A DNA stretch of 64,000 nucleotides from Dactylosporangium sp040689395 (GCF_040689395.1 NZ_JBFAZX010000003.1:1-64000), one strand, 5' to 3'; shown: positions 31,508-40,018, counted from the first letter of the stretch. Notes: generated from the sequence alone by a model not told the origin. Numbers and translations: made by a program.

Positions 31508-32773
31508 CTACGCTTTGCGCCTGATTCGGTACTCCAGCGTCAGGAACGGCAGGCCGAAGAGCGTGAAGGCGTGGTCGGCGCGCAGCTCGCCGTTGTCGAC
31601 GTAGACGTCGAGCTCCTCGCCGAAGCCGTGCACCGCGAGCGTCGACAGGTCGCGGCTGCCGGCGTCGATGTGGCTGAGGTAGTGGCCGGTCTGCCCGTCG
31701 CCGCCGCGGCTGGTCAGCCGGAGCCCGCCGCCGGCGCGGGGGAGCGGGGCGAGGGTGGCGGTGAAGTTGGCCTGGGGCAGCGGGAAACCGACGCTGACGT
31801 ACCCCTGGCCCTCGTGCCGGTACGTCGTGTAGACGCCGACGTAGACCGGTTCCCCGGTGAGGGCGAAGCTGCGTATCCACCCGCGGACGGACACGGCGCC
31901 GCCGGGGTCGCTGATGGTGTCGATGCGGCTGTGTATGCCGCGCACCGCCTCGCGCTGGTTCATGGGAACGTTGGCCTGGCCCAGCGGCCGGGCCACGAGG
32001 GTGCGGTACAGCAGGTAGCCCGGCCGCGCCCAGGCGCGCCAGCGCGGGACGATGTCGAGCGTGAAGCGGGTGGTGTGCTCGTAGAACTCGCGGACGAGGG
32101 GGTCGACGGACGCCGGGTCGAACCGGGGTCCCGCGAGGGCGTCGAGGTCGGCGAGGATGCCGACGTCCTCGGCCGCCTCCTGATAGACACCGCCGGTGGC
32201 CGCGGCGAGGTCGCGGACGTAGCCGGTGCCGACGTAGCGGGTGCGGGCCTCCAGCGGTACCACGAAGGGCAGCCGCTCGGCGGGGACGCGATCCGCGAGC
32301 AGGGCCACCTGCGGGTCGCGGAACAGCAGTTGCGACACGATCCGGAAGGCGACGACGCTCGCCGCAGCGACCTCGGCCGGCGGGCGGTGGCGCAGCGCGG
32401 CGCCGACGGCGAGCCCGACGGCGGGGCCAAGCGCGACCTTCTGCGGCCGCACGCCCATGGCCCCGGCCAGAGCCCCGCTGCCGATCCCGACCGCGAGCGG
32501 GCTGGCGCCGGCCTTGCCGGCCATCCACCCGGCGGGCGCGGCGAGTGCACCGCTCGCGGCGATCCGGGCCCATATGGCGGGGATCTCGTTGGGCCGCTGC
32601 AGTGCCCGTGCGGCGGTGTCGACGGCGGTCATCGCGCCGGCGCCGAGCAGCGCGCCCTTGACGGCGCCGCGCGGCCCGCGGTGCGCGGCGAGGGCCGCTC
32701 CGGCGGCGGCCCCCATGACGGCGGCGAACCCGATTCCCTGCGCGCGCTTGGCCTCCACCCATCTGTTGTACAC
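31508..32773 (-). CDS. Conserved actinobacterial protein of unknown function
   Basis: 421 residues. The first ~150 are alanine/glycine-rich with several hydrophobic stretches (FAAVMGAAAGAALAAHRGPRG, AAPAGWMAGKAG, VALGPAVGLAVGAAL), followed by a soluble half with FVVPLEARTRYVGTGYVRDL, FYEHTTRFTLDIVPRWRAW, RPLGQANVPMNQREAVRGI and VYVGVYTTYRHEGQGYVSVGFPLP. I recall similar hypothetical proteins in Micromonospora but no function. The GTG giving VYNRWVEAKRAQG is chosen because the conserved part begins there; ribosome site is unclear. It lies 135 bases beyond the alpha/beta hydrolase stop on the same strand. Confidence 0.65.
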   Translation of the reverse strand: MYNRWVEAKRAQGIGFAAVMGAAAGAALAAHRGPRGAVKGALLGAGAMTAVDTAARALQRPNEIPAIWARIAASGALAAPAGWMAGKAGASPLAVGIGSGALAGAMGVRPQKVALGPAVGLAVGAALRHRPPAEVAAASVVAFRIVSQLLFRDPQVALLADRVPAERLPFVVPLEARTRYVGTGYVRDLAAATGGVYQEAAEDVGILADLDALAGPRFDPASVDPLVREFYEHTTRFTLDIVPRWRAWARPGYLLYRTLVARPLGQANVPMNQREAVRGIHSRIDTISDPGGAVSVRGWIRSFALTGEPVYVGVYTTYRHEGQGYVSVGFPLPQANFTATLAPLPRAGGGLRLTSRGGDGQTGHYLSHIDAGSRDLSTLAVHGFGEELDVYVDNGELRADHAFTLFGLPFLTLEYRIRRKA

Positions 32774-32907
32774 GCCGCCGGTCCCGCCGGCCCGCCCGCC
32801 CAGTTCGGCCAGCCTGGTCAGCCCGGCTGCGGATGCGCATCGGACCGAGGCCGGCGGGGACGGTGCGGCGCCCCGGCCGGTGCGGCCAGGGCGCCTGACG
32901 GCGTCGT

Positions 32908-33603
32908 CTACTGGCCGGTGGCGGCCAGCTTGATCAGGTCGGCGACCGCGTCGGGGCGGGATTCGTAGATGGCGTGGCTGCCGGGCACCTCGACGACGGT
33001 CGAGCTGGCGCGCTCGGACATCGCCCGCTGGGCGGGCGGCGGGATCATCCTGTCGTCGGTGGCGACGAGGTACCAGCTGGGCTTGGTGCGCCAGGCCGGC
33101 TCGGTGACCGCGCCGGCGAGTGCGTCCAGGCCCCACGGCACCTGCGAGTCGGCGAGGAACGCCGCGCGGCCGGCGGGAAGGTCCCCGGCGAAGGACTCGT
33201 GGAACTTCTCGCGGTCGAGGAACAGGAAGCCGTCGACCGGGGGCAGGATCGGCGGGACCGGGGCGCCGGGCGGCGGATCGGCGATGAGGGTGTTGACGGA
33301 CTCGCCCTTGTCGGGCGCGAACGCGGCGATGTAGACGAGGGCCGCGACCTTCTCGTGGGTGCCGGCCTCGCTGATGACGGCGCCACCGTAGGAGTGGCCG
33401 ACCAGCACGGTGGGTCCGTCCTGCAGGTTGAGGATCTGCCGGGTCGCGGTGGCGTCGCCGGCCAGCGACAGGGTCGGGTTCTGCACGACGCTCACGTGGT
33501 AGCCGTCGGCCTTGAGTAGCTCGTACACCGCCTGCCAGCCGCCGCCGTCAACGAAACCGCCGTGCACCAGCACCACGTTGCGGATTGGGTCACCGGTACT
33601 CAT
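32908..33603 (-). CDS. Alpha/beta hydrolase
   Basis: 231 residues. VVLVHGGFVDGGGWQAVYELL provides the HG oxyanion motif, TVLVGHSYGGAVISEAG the GHSYGG nucleophile elbow, ATDDRMIPPPAQR the Asp loop and PGSHAIYESRPDAV the catalytic His. The pattern is that of the common actinobacterial haloperoxidase/esterase-like group. AAGGAGGAA lies seven bases before the ATG. A MITE starts only 34 bases upstream of the start codon, so the original promoter may have been displaced. Confidence 0.85.
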   Translation of the reverse strand: MSTGDPIRNVVLVHGGFVDGGGWQAVYELLKADGYHVSVVQNPTLSLAGDATATRQILNLQDGPTVLVGHSYGGAVISEAGTHEKVAALVYIAAFAPDKGESVNTLIADPPPGAPVPPILPPVDGFLFLDREKFHESFAGDLPAGRAAFLADSQVPWGLDALAGAVTEPAWRTKPSWYLVATDDRMIPPPAQRAMSERASSTVVEVPGSHAIYESRPDAVADLIKLAATGQ

Positions 33604-33637
33604 TTTCTCGTTCCTCCTTGAGAGCACTGCTGCCACG

Positions 33638-33805
33638 CTAGGGTCCGTTTCATAACTGAGGCGGGGCTGCGGCGGGCCCAGATTCCGCCTGCGCACGTCC
33701 CGCGAAAGCCCGGTTACAACACCGGTAGCCTGGCTTCCGCGGGCCGCACGCAGACGAAATCTGGACTCCGCCTCGCTCCCACCCCAGTTATGAAACGGAC
33801 CCTAG
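33638..33805. mobile_element. 168-bp MITE with perfect 18-bp terminal inverted repeats
   Basis: GGGTCCGTTTCATAACTG (33641-33658) and its exact complement (33785-33802) bound the element, flanked on both sides by CTAG (33638-33641, 33802-33805), consistent with a CTAG/TA target as used by IS5-group elements. The interior is also self-complementary: CAGATT-CCGCCTGCG on the left matches CAGATTTCGTCTGCG on the right strand, and the centre is CCGG-TTACAACA-CCGG. No coding capacity. The whole element could fold into one long hairpin. Confidence 0.85.
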
Positions 33806-33885
33806 GCCCGGCCGCCGGTCCGCCGATTACGTCATTTGACTTGGAGATGGTCGCGGCGGGCAGCGGCGGCACGGCGCTTGCACGG

Positions 33886-34131
33886 TCACACCTCGGCCGG
33901 GAGGATCGCGATGAGCTGGGTGGGCGGCTCCAGCGCCTCGACGATCGTGTCGCCCTCGAGCCAGAGGCCCCCGGCCCGGCACACGAGCGCGGCGGCGGCC
34001 TCCACGGGACAGGGCAGCGGCGCCCCGCAGGCACCGCAGCGGCTGGGGTCGTCGGGGTCCCGCGCGAGGTGTCGGGTCTGCAGCTCAGCGGCGGTGGTCA
34101 CCAGCACGCTGTCGGGATCGAGGTGCAACAT
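33886..34131 (-). CDS. Small cysteine-motif protein (CGACGAPLPC)
   Basis: 81 residues, MLHLDPDSVLVTTAAELQTR..., then SRCGACGAPLPCPVEAAAAL and a C-terminal DTIVEALEPPTQLIAILPAEV. The CxxCxxPxPC motif is shared with the two genes at 28572-29203. Probably a small metal-binding protein; function unknown. An in-frame upstream extension is possible. The short gap to the next gene (34132-34237) holds no feature. Confidence 0.55.
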   Translation of the reverse strand: MLHLDPDSVLVTTAAELQTRHLARDPDDPSRCGACGAPLPCPVEAAAALVCRAGGLWLEGDTIVEALEPPTQLIAILPAEV

Positions 34132-34237
34132 GCCGACGATCGTGCCTGCGTGCGCCCGCCCGCCCGCGCCGTGAAACGGGTGATCCGGCGTTTTCACCCA
34201 CAACCCACCCGGCGTTGTGGCCCCCTGCGGATGGGGC

Positions 34238-34390
34238 TCAGCGGCTCGGCCGGCCCGTGCCGGGGCATTGCCCGGAGCCGGGAGCCGCGTCGTCGGGCTG
34301 GTGCGGTGGTGTGGGAGAGCCGGCGTTGACGTGGACGCGGGCGCCGCAAGCGGGGCAGCGGCTGATGGCCTGGGCCGATGTGGACGACAT
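34238..34390 (-). CDS. Very small zinc-ribbon-like protein
   Basis: 50 residues: MSSTSAQAISRCPACGARVH..., a proline-rich middle, and SGQCPGTGRPSR at the end. CPAC plus a distant C (GQCPG) could coordinate a metal with a His. Similar tiny proteins appear in related genomes in my recollection, but I cannot verify this. It is divergent from the MFS gene. Confidence 0.45.
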   Translation of the reverse strand: MSSTSAQAISRCPACGARVHVNAGSPTPPHQPDDAAPGSGQCPGTGRPSR

Positions 34391-34489
34391 GGCGGGTACA
34401 TTCCCGCCGTCCGCCCCGTTGGAACATCTCGGCGCTGACGAGGTGTTATGGCGTTGGGCGCGCTTTCGCCGGATGGCATGATCGCGGCC

Positions 34490-35644
34490 ATGTCGATCTC
34501 CGCCGTGCTGCGCGCCGCGCAGGTCGCCCGGCTTCTCGCCGCCAGCACCATCGGGCGGCTGCCGCTCGGGGCCGCGCCGGTGGCCCTGTTGCTGTACGCG
34601 CGGGAGAGCCTCTCCATCGGCACCGCGGGCCTGCTCGTGGGCGTGTACACGGCAGGCCTCGCCATCGGCGGGCCGGTCCTCGCGCGCATCGCCGACCGGT
34701 TTCGCCAGTCGCCGGTCATGCTCGCCGCCGCCGCCGTGTCGACCGTCGGGTTCTCGATCCTGGCGCAGGGCGTAGCGCTGTGGGCGGCGGTGCTCGCCGT
34801 GCTGCTGGCGGGCCTCGGCGCGCCGCCGTTCGAGGCGGGGTTGCGAGTGCTGTGGCGGGACCTGCTGGACGAGGAGCAGGTGCCGACCGCGTACACGCTG
34901 GACATCGCCGTGCAGGAGCTCATCTTCATCTGCGGACCGCTCGTGGCCGGCGCGGCGGTGGCGCTCGGCGGCGGGGTGGCCGGCGTGTACACCACCGCCG
35001 CGCTCCAGCTGGCCGGCACGATCTGGTTCGTGACGACGCCGGCCGTGCGCGGCTGGCGTGGCGCGCACGCGGATCGTCACTGGGCCGGCGCGCTGCGCTC
35101 GGGCCAGCTGCGCCTGCTGCTGATCGCCGTGGTGCTGGTCGGTGCCGGGGTGGGCAGCCTGCCGGTGGCGATCCTCGACTACGCGGAGACGGTCGGCCAC
35201 CGTTCGTGGTCGAGCTGGCTGCTGGCCGCCCAGGCGTGCGGCGCGCTCATCGGCGGCCTGGTCAACACCCGGCTGCGGATCGACGGCCGGCGGCTGCCGC
35301 TGGTGGCGACCCTGCTCGGCCTGGGGTACTTGCCGCTGTTGCTGACGCCCTCCTCGGTGGTACCGATGGTGCCGCTCACGGTCCTGTGCGGGCTGTGCCT
35401 GCCGCCGCTGCTGGCGGCCGCGTTCCTGACGGTGGACCGGATCGCGCCGGCGGGCACGGCCGCGGAGGCGTTCGCCTGGGTCGCCACGGCGTTCTCGGTC
35501 GGCGCCGCGGCGGGCGCGGCGATTGACGGCGCGATCCTGGACGCGGCCGGCTCGACCCGCGCGGGCTTCATCCTGCCGCCGGTGGTGATCCTGCTCGCCG
35601 TGCCGTGGCTGCGCCCGGTAGCCCGCGGCGCCCCGGCATTGTGA
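34490..35644 (+). CDS. MFS transporter
   Basis: 384 residues, about twelve membrane segments. LLVGVYTAGLAIGGPVLARIADRFRQSP is motif A between helices 2 and 3, and a matching half repeat follows after the central loop (LLAAQACGALIGGLVNTRLRIDGRR). Most similar in style to actinobacterial efflux MFS proteins of ~400 residues. The start MSISAVLRAAQVARLL is preferred; ATG codons at 34478 and 34448 are in frame. Substrate unknown. Confidence 0.82.
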   Translation: MSISAVLRAAQVARLLAASTIGRLPLGAAPVALLLYARESLSIGTAGLLVGVYTAGLAIGGPVLARIADRFRQSPVMLAAAAVSTVGFSILAQGVALWAAVLAVLLAGLGAPPFEAGLRVLWRDLLDEEQVPTAYTLDIAVQELIFICGPLVAGAAVALGGGVAGVYTTAALQLAGTIWFVTTPAVRGWRGAHADRHWAGALRSGQLRLLLIAVVLVGAGVGSLPVAILDYAETVGHRSWSSWLLAAQACGALIGGLVNTRLRIDGRRLPLVATLLGLGYLPLLLTPSSVVPMVPLTVLCGLCLPPLLAAAFLTVDRIAPAGTAAEAFAWVATAFSVGAAAGAAIDGAILDAAGSTRAGFILPPVVILLAVPWLRPVARGAPAL

Positions 35645-35753
35645 CCTGCCCCACATCACGCGTGCCACGCGGCGGCGGGTCCGGGCGGCAAGGGCGCCCC
35701 CGGACCCGTTTTCCGTTTGGTACGGGCCCCGGGACGTTGCGTACAGTTCCTGC

Positions 35754-37238
35754 GTGACCCCGCACGACCCTCAGACCACCGACGCTGACGACCCCGCCGC
35801 GGCCCTGTCGGGCATCGACCCCGAGCGGCTGGCGATCTGCCTGGCCGTCTTCGACGAGTTGCAGGCGCTGCCGCCGGAGCACCCCGACGTGCTGCTGGTG
35901 CGGCGGGCGACCTCGCACCTGTACAAGAGCGTCAAGCGCCAGCGGCGCAGCGACCGGCGCGCCGCCGTGACCGAGGCCGACCGGCTGGTCACCGCGGCGA
36001 CCGCGACCGGCGCGCCGGGTCGCATCGACGACGAGACGCAGGGGATCGCGCTGGTCTCACCGACGATCGGGGCGAGCGCCGGCCGGCTGCTGCGGGCCCG
36101 GTCGTGCTACACGTGCAAGGCGCGATACGTCGACGTCGACGCGTTCTACCACCAGCTCTGCCCGCCGTGCGCGAAGCTCAACCGCGAGCGGCGCGAGCAG
36201 CGCGCCGACCTGACCGGGCGGCGGGCGCTGCTGACCGGCGGCCGGGCGAAGATCGGTATGTACATCGCGTTGCGGCTGCTGCGTGATGGAGCTCACACCA
36301 CAATCACGACCCGGTTCCCGAACGACGCCGTGCGGCGCTTCGCCGCGATGGCCGACAGCGGCGACTGGCTGCACCGGCTGCGCATCGTCGGCATCGACCT
36401 GCGCGACCCGGCGCAGGTCGTGGCGCTCGCCGACGACGTGGCCGCGCAGGGGCCGCTGGACATCCTGATCAACAACGCGGCGCAGACGGTGAAGCGGACG
36501 CCCGGCTCGTATTCGCACCTGGTGGCGGCCGAGTCCGCCCCGCTGGTGCTGGAAGGGCCGATGCCGGACGTGGTCACGTTCCACAAGGCGGACCCGCACG
36601 CGGAGCTGACGCTCACGGCCGGGCTCGGCGCCGACGCGGCGCTGATCCCGCCGGACGCGCTCACGGCGCTCGCGCTTACCAGCCGTAACACCACGCCGGA
36701 GCGCATCGCCACGCTGACCGCGATCGACGCCGGCGGGCTGGTGCCCGACCTGGCCGACTCCAACAGCTGGGTGCAGACGGTCGAGGAGGTCGACCCGCTG
36801 GAGCTGCTCGAGGTGCAGCTGTGTAACGTGACCGCGCCGTTCATCCTGGTGAGCCGGCTGCGCCCGGCGCTTTCGGCATCGTCGGCCCGGCGCAAGTACG
36901 TGGTGAACGTGTCGGCGATGGAGGGCCAGTTCAGCCGGCGGTACAAGGGGCCCGGGCACCCGCACACCAACATGGCCAAGGCCGCGCTGAACATGCTCAC
37001 GCGCACCAGCGCCGAGGAGATGCTCTCCGACGGCATCCTGATGACCGCGGTGGACACCGGCTGGATCACCGACGAGCGGCCGCACCCGACGAAGATGCGG
37101 CTGCACGAGGAGGGCTTCCACGCCCCGCTGGACCTCGCCGACGGGGCGGCACGGGTGTACGACCCGATCGTGCGCGGCGAGCGCGGCGAGGACCTCTACG
37201 GCTGTTTCCTGAAGGACTACGAGCCTTCGAACTGGTGA
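35754..37238 (+). CDS. SDR-family protein with N-terminal zinc-ribbon-like motif and no catalytic Tyr
   Basis: 494 residues. An N-terminal ~115-residue region is unassigned; CYTCKARYVDVDAFYHQLCPPC (split: CxxC, 14 residues, CxxC) looks like a zinc ribbon; then the Rossmann SDR domain: LLTGGRAKIGMYIALRLL (TGxxxGxG), ILINNAAQTV (NNAG-like) and VVNVSAMEGQF (catalytic Ser). At the YxxxK site the sequence is HTNMAKAAL, so Thr405 replaces Tyr and Lys409 is kept. A large insert (about 255-360) lies between NNAA and the Ser. NAD(P) binding seems likely, normal SDR catalysis not. GTG start. Confidence 0.75.
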   Translation: MTPHDPQTTDADDPAAALSGIDPERLAICLAVFDELQALPPEHPDVLLVRRATSHLYKSVKRQRRSDRRAAVTEADRLVTAATATGAPGRIDDETQGIALVSPTIGASAGRLLRARSCYTCKARYVDVDAFYHQLCPPCAKLNRERREQRADLTGRRALLTGGRAKIGMYIALRLLRDGAHTTITTRFPNDAVRRFAAMADSGDWLHRLRIVGIDLRDPAQVVALADDVAAQGPLDILINNAAQTVKRTPGSYSHLVAAESAPLVLEGPMPDVVTFHKADPHAELTLTAGLGADAALIPPDALTALALTSRNTTPERIATLTAIDAGGLVPDLADSNSWVQTVEEVDPLELLEVQLCNVTAPFILVSRLRPALSASSARRKYVVNVSAMEGQFSRRYKGPGHPHTNMAKAALNMLTRTSAEEMLSDGILMTAVDTGWITDERPHPTKMRLHEEGFHAPLDLADGAARVYDPIVRGERGEDLYGCFLKDYEPSNW

Positions 37239-37262
37239 GAACGGTGACCGGCGAGGCCGGGG

Positions 37263-37964
37263 TCAGCGCAGCTGATACAGCAGCGTGAACTTGCCGACCT
37301 GGACCTCGTCGCCGTCGTTGAGCGTGACGCTCTTGACCCGCTCGCCGTTGACATAGGTGCCGTTGAGGCTGCCCATGTCGAGCATCGAGTAGCCGAGGCC
37401 GCCGCTGTTGCGGTGAAACTCGACGTGCTTGCGGGACACGGTGTTGTCGTCGAGCACGATCTGGTTGGCCGAGTCGCGGCCGCAGCGCACGACCTCACCG
37501 TCGAGCGCGAACTCCGCGCCGGCCTCGGCACCCTTGCGGATCAGCAGGGTCGCACGGCCCGACGGCAGCTTTTCCATGTGCGCGGTCAGGTCCAGCGGCT
37601 GCGTCGGCCCGTCGGGCGCGGCGACCGACGCGGAGTTGAGCAACTCGTCGGTCGTCACGATCGGCACGCCCCAGTGGCGGGCCAGGGCGATCGCCTCCAG
37701 CGGCGCGGCCGGCACGCGGATGCCGGGGCCGAGCACCAGCTGGAACGGCCCGTGCGCGGCGACCACCTCGACCGCGCGCAGCGGCGCCTGGAGCGCGGTC
37801 AGCGCGCGCTGGAACAGCTCGGCGCTGATCGGCTCGTCCATGCTGCGGGCGCCGCCCTCGATGGGCAGCTGCAAGTGACGACCTGTGGATTCGTCCCTGA
37901 GCAGAACCACGGGACGGCTCTGCCAGGTCTGCGCACGCACACCCACCACGACAAGCTCTCGCAT
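37263..37964 (-). CDS. FHA-domain protein with N-terminal BFN (DUF151)-like domain
   Basis: 233 residues. Residues 1-115 (ELVVVGVRAQTWQSRPVVLL, LQLPIEGGARSMDEPISAEL, PLEAIALARHWGVPIVTTDELL) follow the bifunctional-nuclease DUF151 pattern, though its acidic residues are not obviously all kept. Residues ~135-233 are an FHA domain with VVRCGRDSANQIVLDD (phosphothreonine-binding Arg and Ser), SRKHVEF (Ser-His) and LNGTYVNG (Asn-Gly). It should bind phosphothreonine peptides, linking it to Ser/Thr kinase signalling. Convergent with the SDR gene. Confidence 0.78.
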   Translation of the reverse strand: MRELVVVGVRAQTWQSRPVVLLRDESTGRHLQLPIEGGARSMDEPISAELFQRALTALQAPLRAVEVVAAHGPFQLVLGPGIRVPAAPLEAIALARHWGVPIVTTDELLNSASVAAPDGPTQPLDLTAHMEKLPSGRATLLIRKGAEAGAEFALDGEVVRCGRDSANQIVLDDNTVSRKHVEFHRNSGGLGYSMLDMGSLNGTYVNGERVKSVTLNDGDEVQVGKFTLLYQLR

Positions 37965-38059
37965 GCCCGCCTCCCGAGTTCATAGCCGACGAGTGCCAAC
38001 CTCGTGCGCATAACGGTACCGTGTCGGCCGATCGTCGCCCTTGCCCGGTCGGTTGAGGT

Positions 38060-38728
38060 CTATTGCCGTATGTGCCCGATCTGCCGCATCAGTCGGTCGA
38101 TCTGTTCCGTCCAGTCGACCTGTTCGCGCCGTTCATGGCGGGTGCGCAGGCGGCCGTCGAGCACCAGTTCGACCTCGTCGGCGCCGGTCAAGAAGCCGAC
38201 AGTGACCTCGGTGGCCACGTCCTGGTACTGCGGCGCGACCCAGAACTCGAACACCTGTGAGACATCGGCGGACTTGAACCGGAACCCGAGCGCCCAGAAC
38301 GCATCGAGCGCGGCCGCCTCGGCGGGCAGGGGATGCACCGCGACGGGGTCGAGGTCGCCGGGGTCGAGCGCGAACGCGACCTCCAGGTCGGTGCGCACGC
38401 CCACGGCCAGGCCGGGCACGCGCTCGCCGTACACGTGCGTGACGGGGGTGTCCAGGGGGACCACGAGCCGCAGCGGTACCTCGTGCGAGGCGCCCGCCGG
38501 GAGTCGGAACCCGCCGGCGACCTCCTGCCGCGTCAGCTCCGCCGTGCGCGTGCCGGCCCTCGTCACCAACGTCAGCACGATCCGCTCGATCTCGACGCCG
38601 CGCTCGCCGCCGGTGAGACGCACTGCCCCCGCGAGGGCCTCCCCGGGGCGTGTCACAGGATTTTCTAGTACCGTGTCGACGGCCGGCCCGCCCACACCCA
38701 TGGCGCGGCGCAGGCTCCTGAAGACCAT
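38060..38728 (-). CDS. Spo0M-family sporulation-control protein
   Basis: 222 residues. MVFRSLRRAMGVGGPAVDTVL, VTRPGEALAGAVRLTGGERGVEIERIVLTLVTR and FRLPAGASHEVPLRLVVPLDTPVTHVYG form the arrestin-like beta-sandwich of Spo0M. In Bacillus it affects sporulation; in actinomycetes its role is less clear. A 15-residue longer start at 38773 would overlap the divergent MerR gene, so ATG 38728 is preferred. The 38-base gap between the two starts must hold both promoters. Confidence 0.88.
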   Translation of the reverse strand: MVFRSLRRAMGVGGPAVDTVLENPVTRPGEALAGAVRLTGGERGVEIERIVLTLVTRAGTRTAELTRQEVAGGFRLPAGASHEVPLRLVVPLDTPVTHVYGERVPGLAVGVRTDLEVAFALDPGDLDPVAVHPLPAEAAALDAFWALGFRFKSADVSQVFEFWVAPQYQDVATEVTVGFLTGADEVELVLDGRLRTRHERREQVDWTEQIDRLMRQIGHIRQ

Positions 38729-38766
38729 GGCGGGCACACTAGCACGCGGCGCTGTAGGGTTGGGTT

Positions 38767-39168
38767 GTGTCAAGACTGCTGCGGATCGGGGAGCTCGCCA
38801 ATCTCGCCGGCGTGTCGACTCGCACCGTCGACTTCTACACCGGGCTCGGCCTCATCGAGTCGACCGAGCGCACGGCCGGCAACTTCCGGCTTTACGACAC
38901 CTCGTGCATCGAACGCATCGCCGCGATCAAGGTGCTCGAGGCCAACGGCGTAAGCCTGGCCGACATGGCCGACGCGCTGGAGCGCGGCGCCGGCGACCTG
39001 GCTCGCCAGCTCAGCCAGGTGCAGGGCGACCTCGAGACACTGCGGGAGGCGGCCGGCCACGCCGGGCCGGCCGCCCACCAGTTACTGCTCGCGCTGACGG
39101 CGCGGCTGCAGTCGCTCATTCACACCGCGATCGAGCTGACCAACAACCTGCCCACGCTGGGCGGCTGA
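38767..39168 (+). CDS. MerR-family regulator
   Basis: 133 residues, GTG start. LLRIGELANLAGVSTRTVDFYTGLGLIESTERTAGNFRLYD is the MerR winged helix; ERIAAIKVLEANGVSLADMADAL continues the second helical part and a coiled coil follows (LARQLSQVQGDLETLREA). There are no cysteines in the C-terminal region, so metal sensing is unlikely; the effector domain is minimal. Divergent from the Spo0M gene and so a candidate regulator of it. Confidence 0.85.
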   Translation: MSRLLRIGELANLAGVSTRTVDFYTGLGLIESTERTAGNFRLYDTSCIERIAAIKVLEANGVSLADMADALERGAGDLARQLSQVQGDLETLREAAGHAGPAAHQLLLALTARLQSLIHTAIELTNNLPTLGG

Positions 39169-39198
39169 CCGCCGGGTGGCGTCATGCGCGCGGACTTC

Positions 39199-39251
39199 CA
39201 TGATCACGGAGCGAACGTGCTGCTCTTTGTACATTTCACTCCGTGATCATG
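39199..39251. repeat. 13-bp perfect inverted repeat between convergent genes
   Basis: CATGATCACGGAG (39199-39211) and CTCCGTGATCATG (39239-39251) are exact complements separated by 27 bases. It lies between the ends of the MerR and azoreductase genes. It could form a terminator hairpin, but the loop is long and no U-run follows; a protein-binding site is equally possible. Confidence 0.6.
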
Positions 39252-39289
39252 CCGGCAGTGCGCCGGCCGGGCGCGGTTGACGCACACGG

Positions 39290-39931
39290 TCAGACGCGGA
39301 CCAGTTCCGCGACTCGGCGACCGTGTGCGGCGGCGTTCTCGTGACCGGCTTTGAGCAGGTTGGCGGCGAGGCCGCGCAGCGGCGCCATCGCCGGTGTCAC
39401 GTCCGCCAGCGTGAGCTCCGCCTCGGCGACGTGCAGGTCGAGGCCGAAGGTGTCGCTGAAGATCCGGCGCAGGTACGGGCTCGCGTGGTCCCAGCCCTCC
39501 TTCGGCGTGCCGGGGCCGTAGCCGCCGCCGCGGCTCAGCGCCAGCACCGCCGGCCGGCCGGCGATCGGCCGGTCGCCGTTCACGCCGAGGCGCTGGTCCA
39601 GCAACAGCAGGTCGATCCAGGCCTTGACGTGCGCGGGGACGCCCCAGTTGTACAGCGGTACCGCGAACACATATGCGTCGGCGTCGAGCAGTTCGGCGGC
39701 GAGCCGCTCGACCAGCGCCACGGCCTGCGGCGCCGCCGGTGCGGACGGATCGATCGCGTGCCGGGCCGCCTTCGCCCACAGGTCGGCGGGCAGTGGTTCG
39801 AGGCCCAGGTCGCGCCGGGTCACGACCGCGTCGTGGTGCTCGGCGAGCCAGGACTGCTCGGTGGTGTCGGCGAGCGCGCGGCTCACCGATCCGGTCGTGC
39901 GGATGCTCGCGTCGAGTCGGAAGAGATGCAT
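39290..39931 (-). CDS. FMN-dependent NADH-azoreductase (AzoR-like)
   Basis: 213 residues, flavodoxin-like fold. LFRLDASIRTTGSVSRALADT is the FMN phosphate loop, VFAVPLYNWGVPAHVKAWIDLLLLDQ the conserved PxYNFxxPxxLKxWID region of AzoR/quinone reductases, and ALSRGGGYGPGT the second flavin loop. It reduces azo or quinone compounds with NADH using a two-electron mechanism. Its divergent neighbour is a MarR regulator, a common arrangement for quinone or electrophile response. Confidence 0.87.
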   Translation of the reverse strand: MHLFRLDASIRTTGSVSRALADTTEQSWLAEHHDAVVTRRDLGLEPLPADLWAKAARHAIDPSAPAAPQAVALVERLAAELLDADAYVFAVPLYNWGVPAHVKAWIDLLLLDQRLGVNGDRPIAGRPAVLALSRGGGYGPGTPKEGWDHASPYLRRIFSDTFGLDLHVAEAELTLADVTPAMAPLRGLAANLLKAGHENAAAHGRRVAELVRV

Positions 39932-40018
39932 GGTGCCGGTACCTCCACGGTATCCTCCAGTGGCAATGCAGAAAGTCTTCTACACAGAACATCTGATGGC
40001 AAGCGTGAGTGAGCTGCT

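Noticed and set aside
39199..39251. Calling the 13-bp inverted repeat a terminator
   Set aside because: The 27-base loop and lack of a U-run make this uncertain, so it is listed as a repeat.
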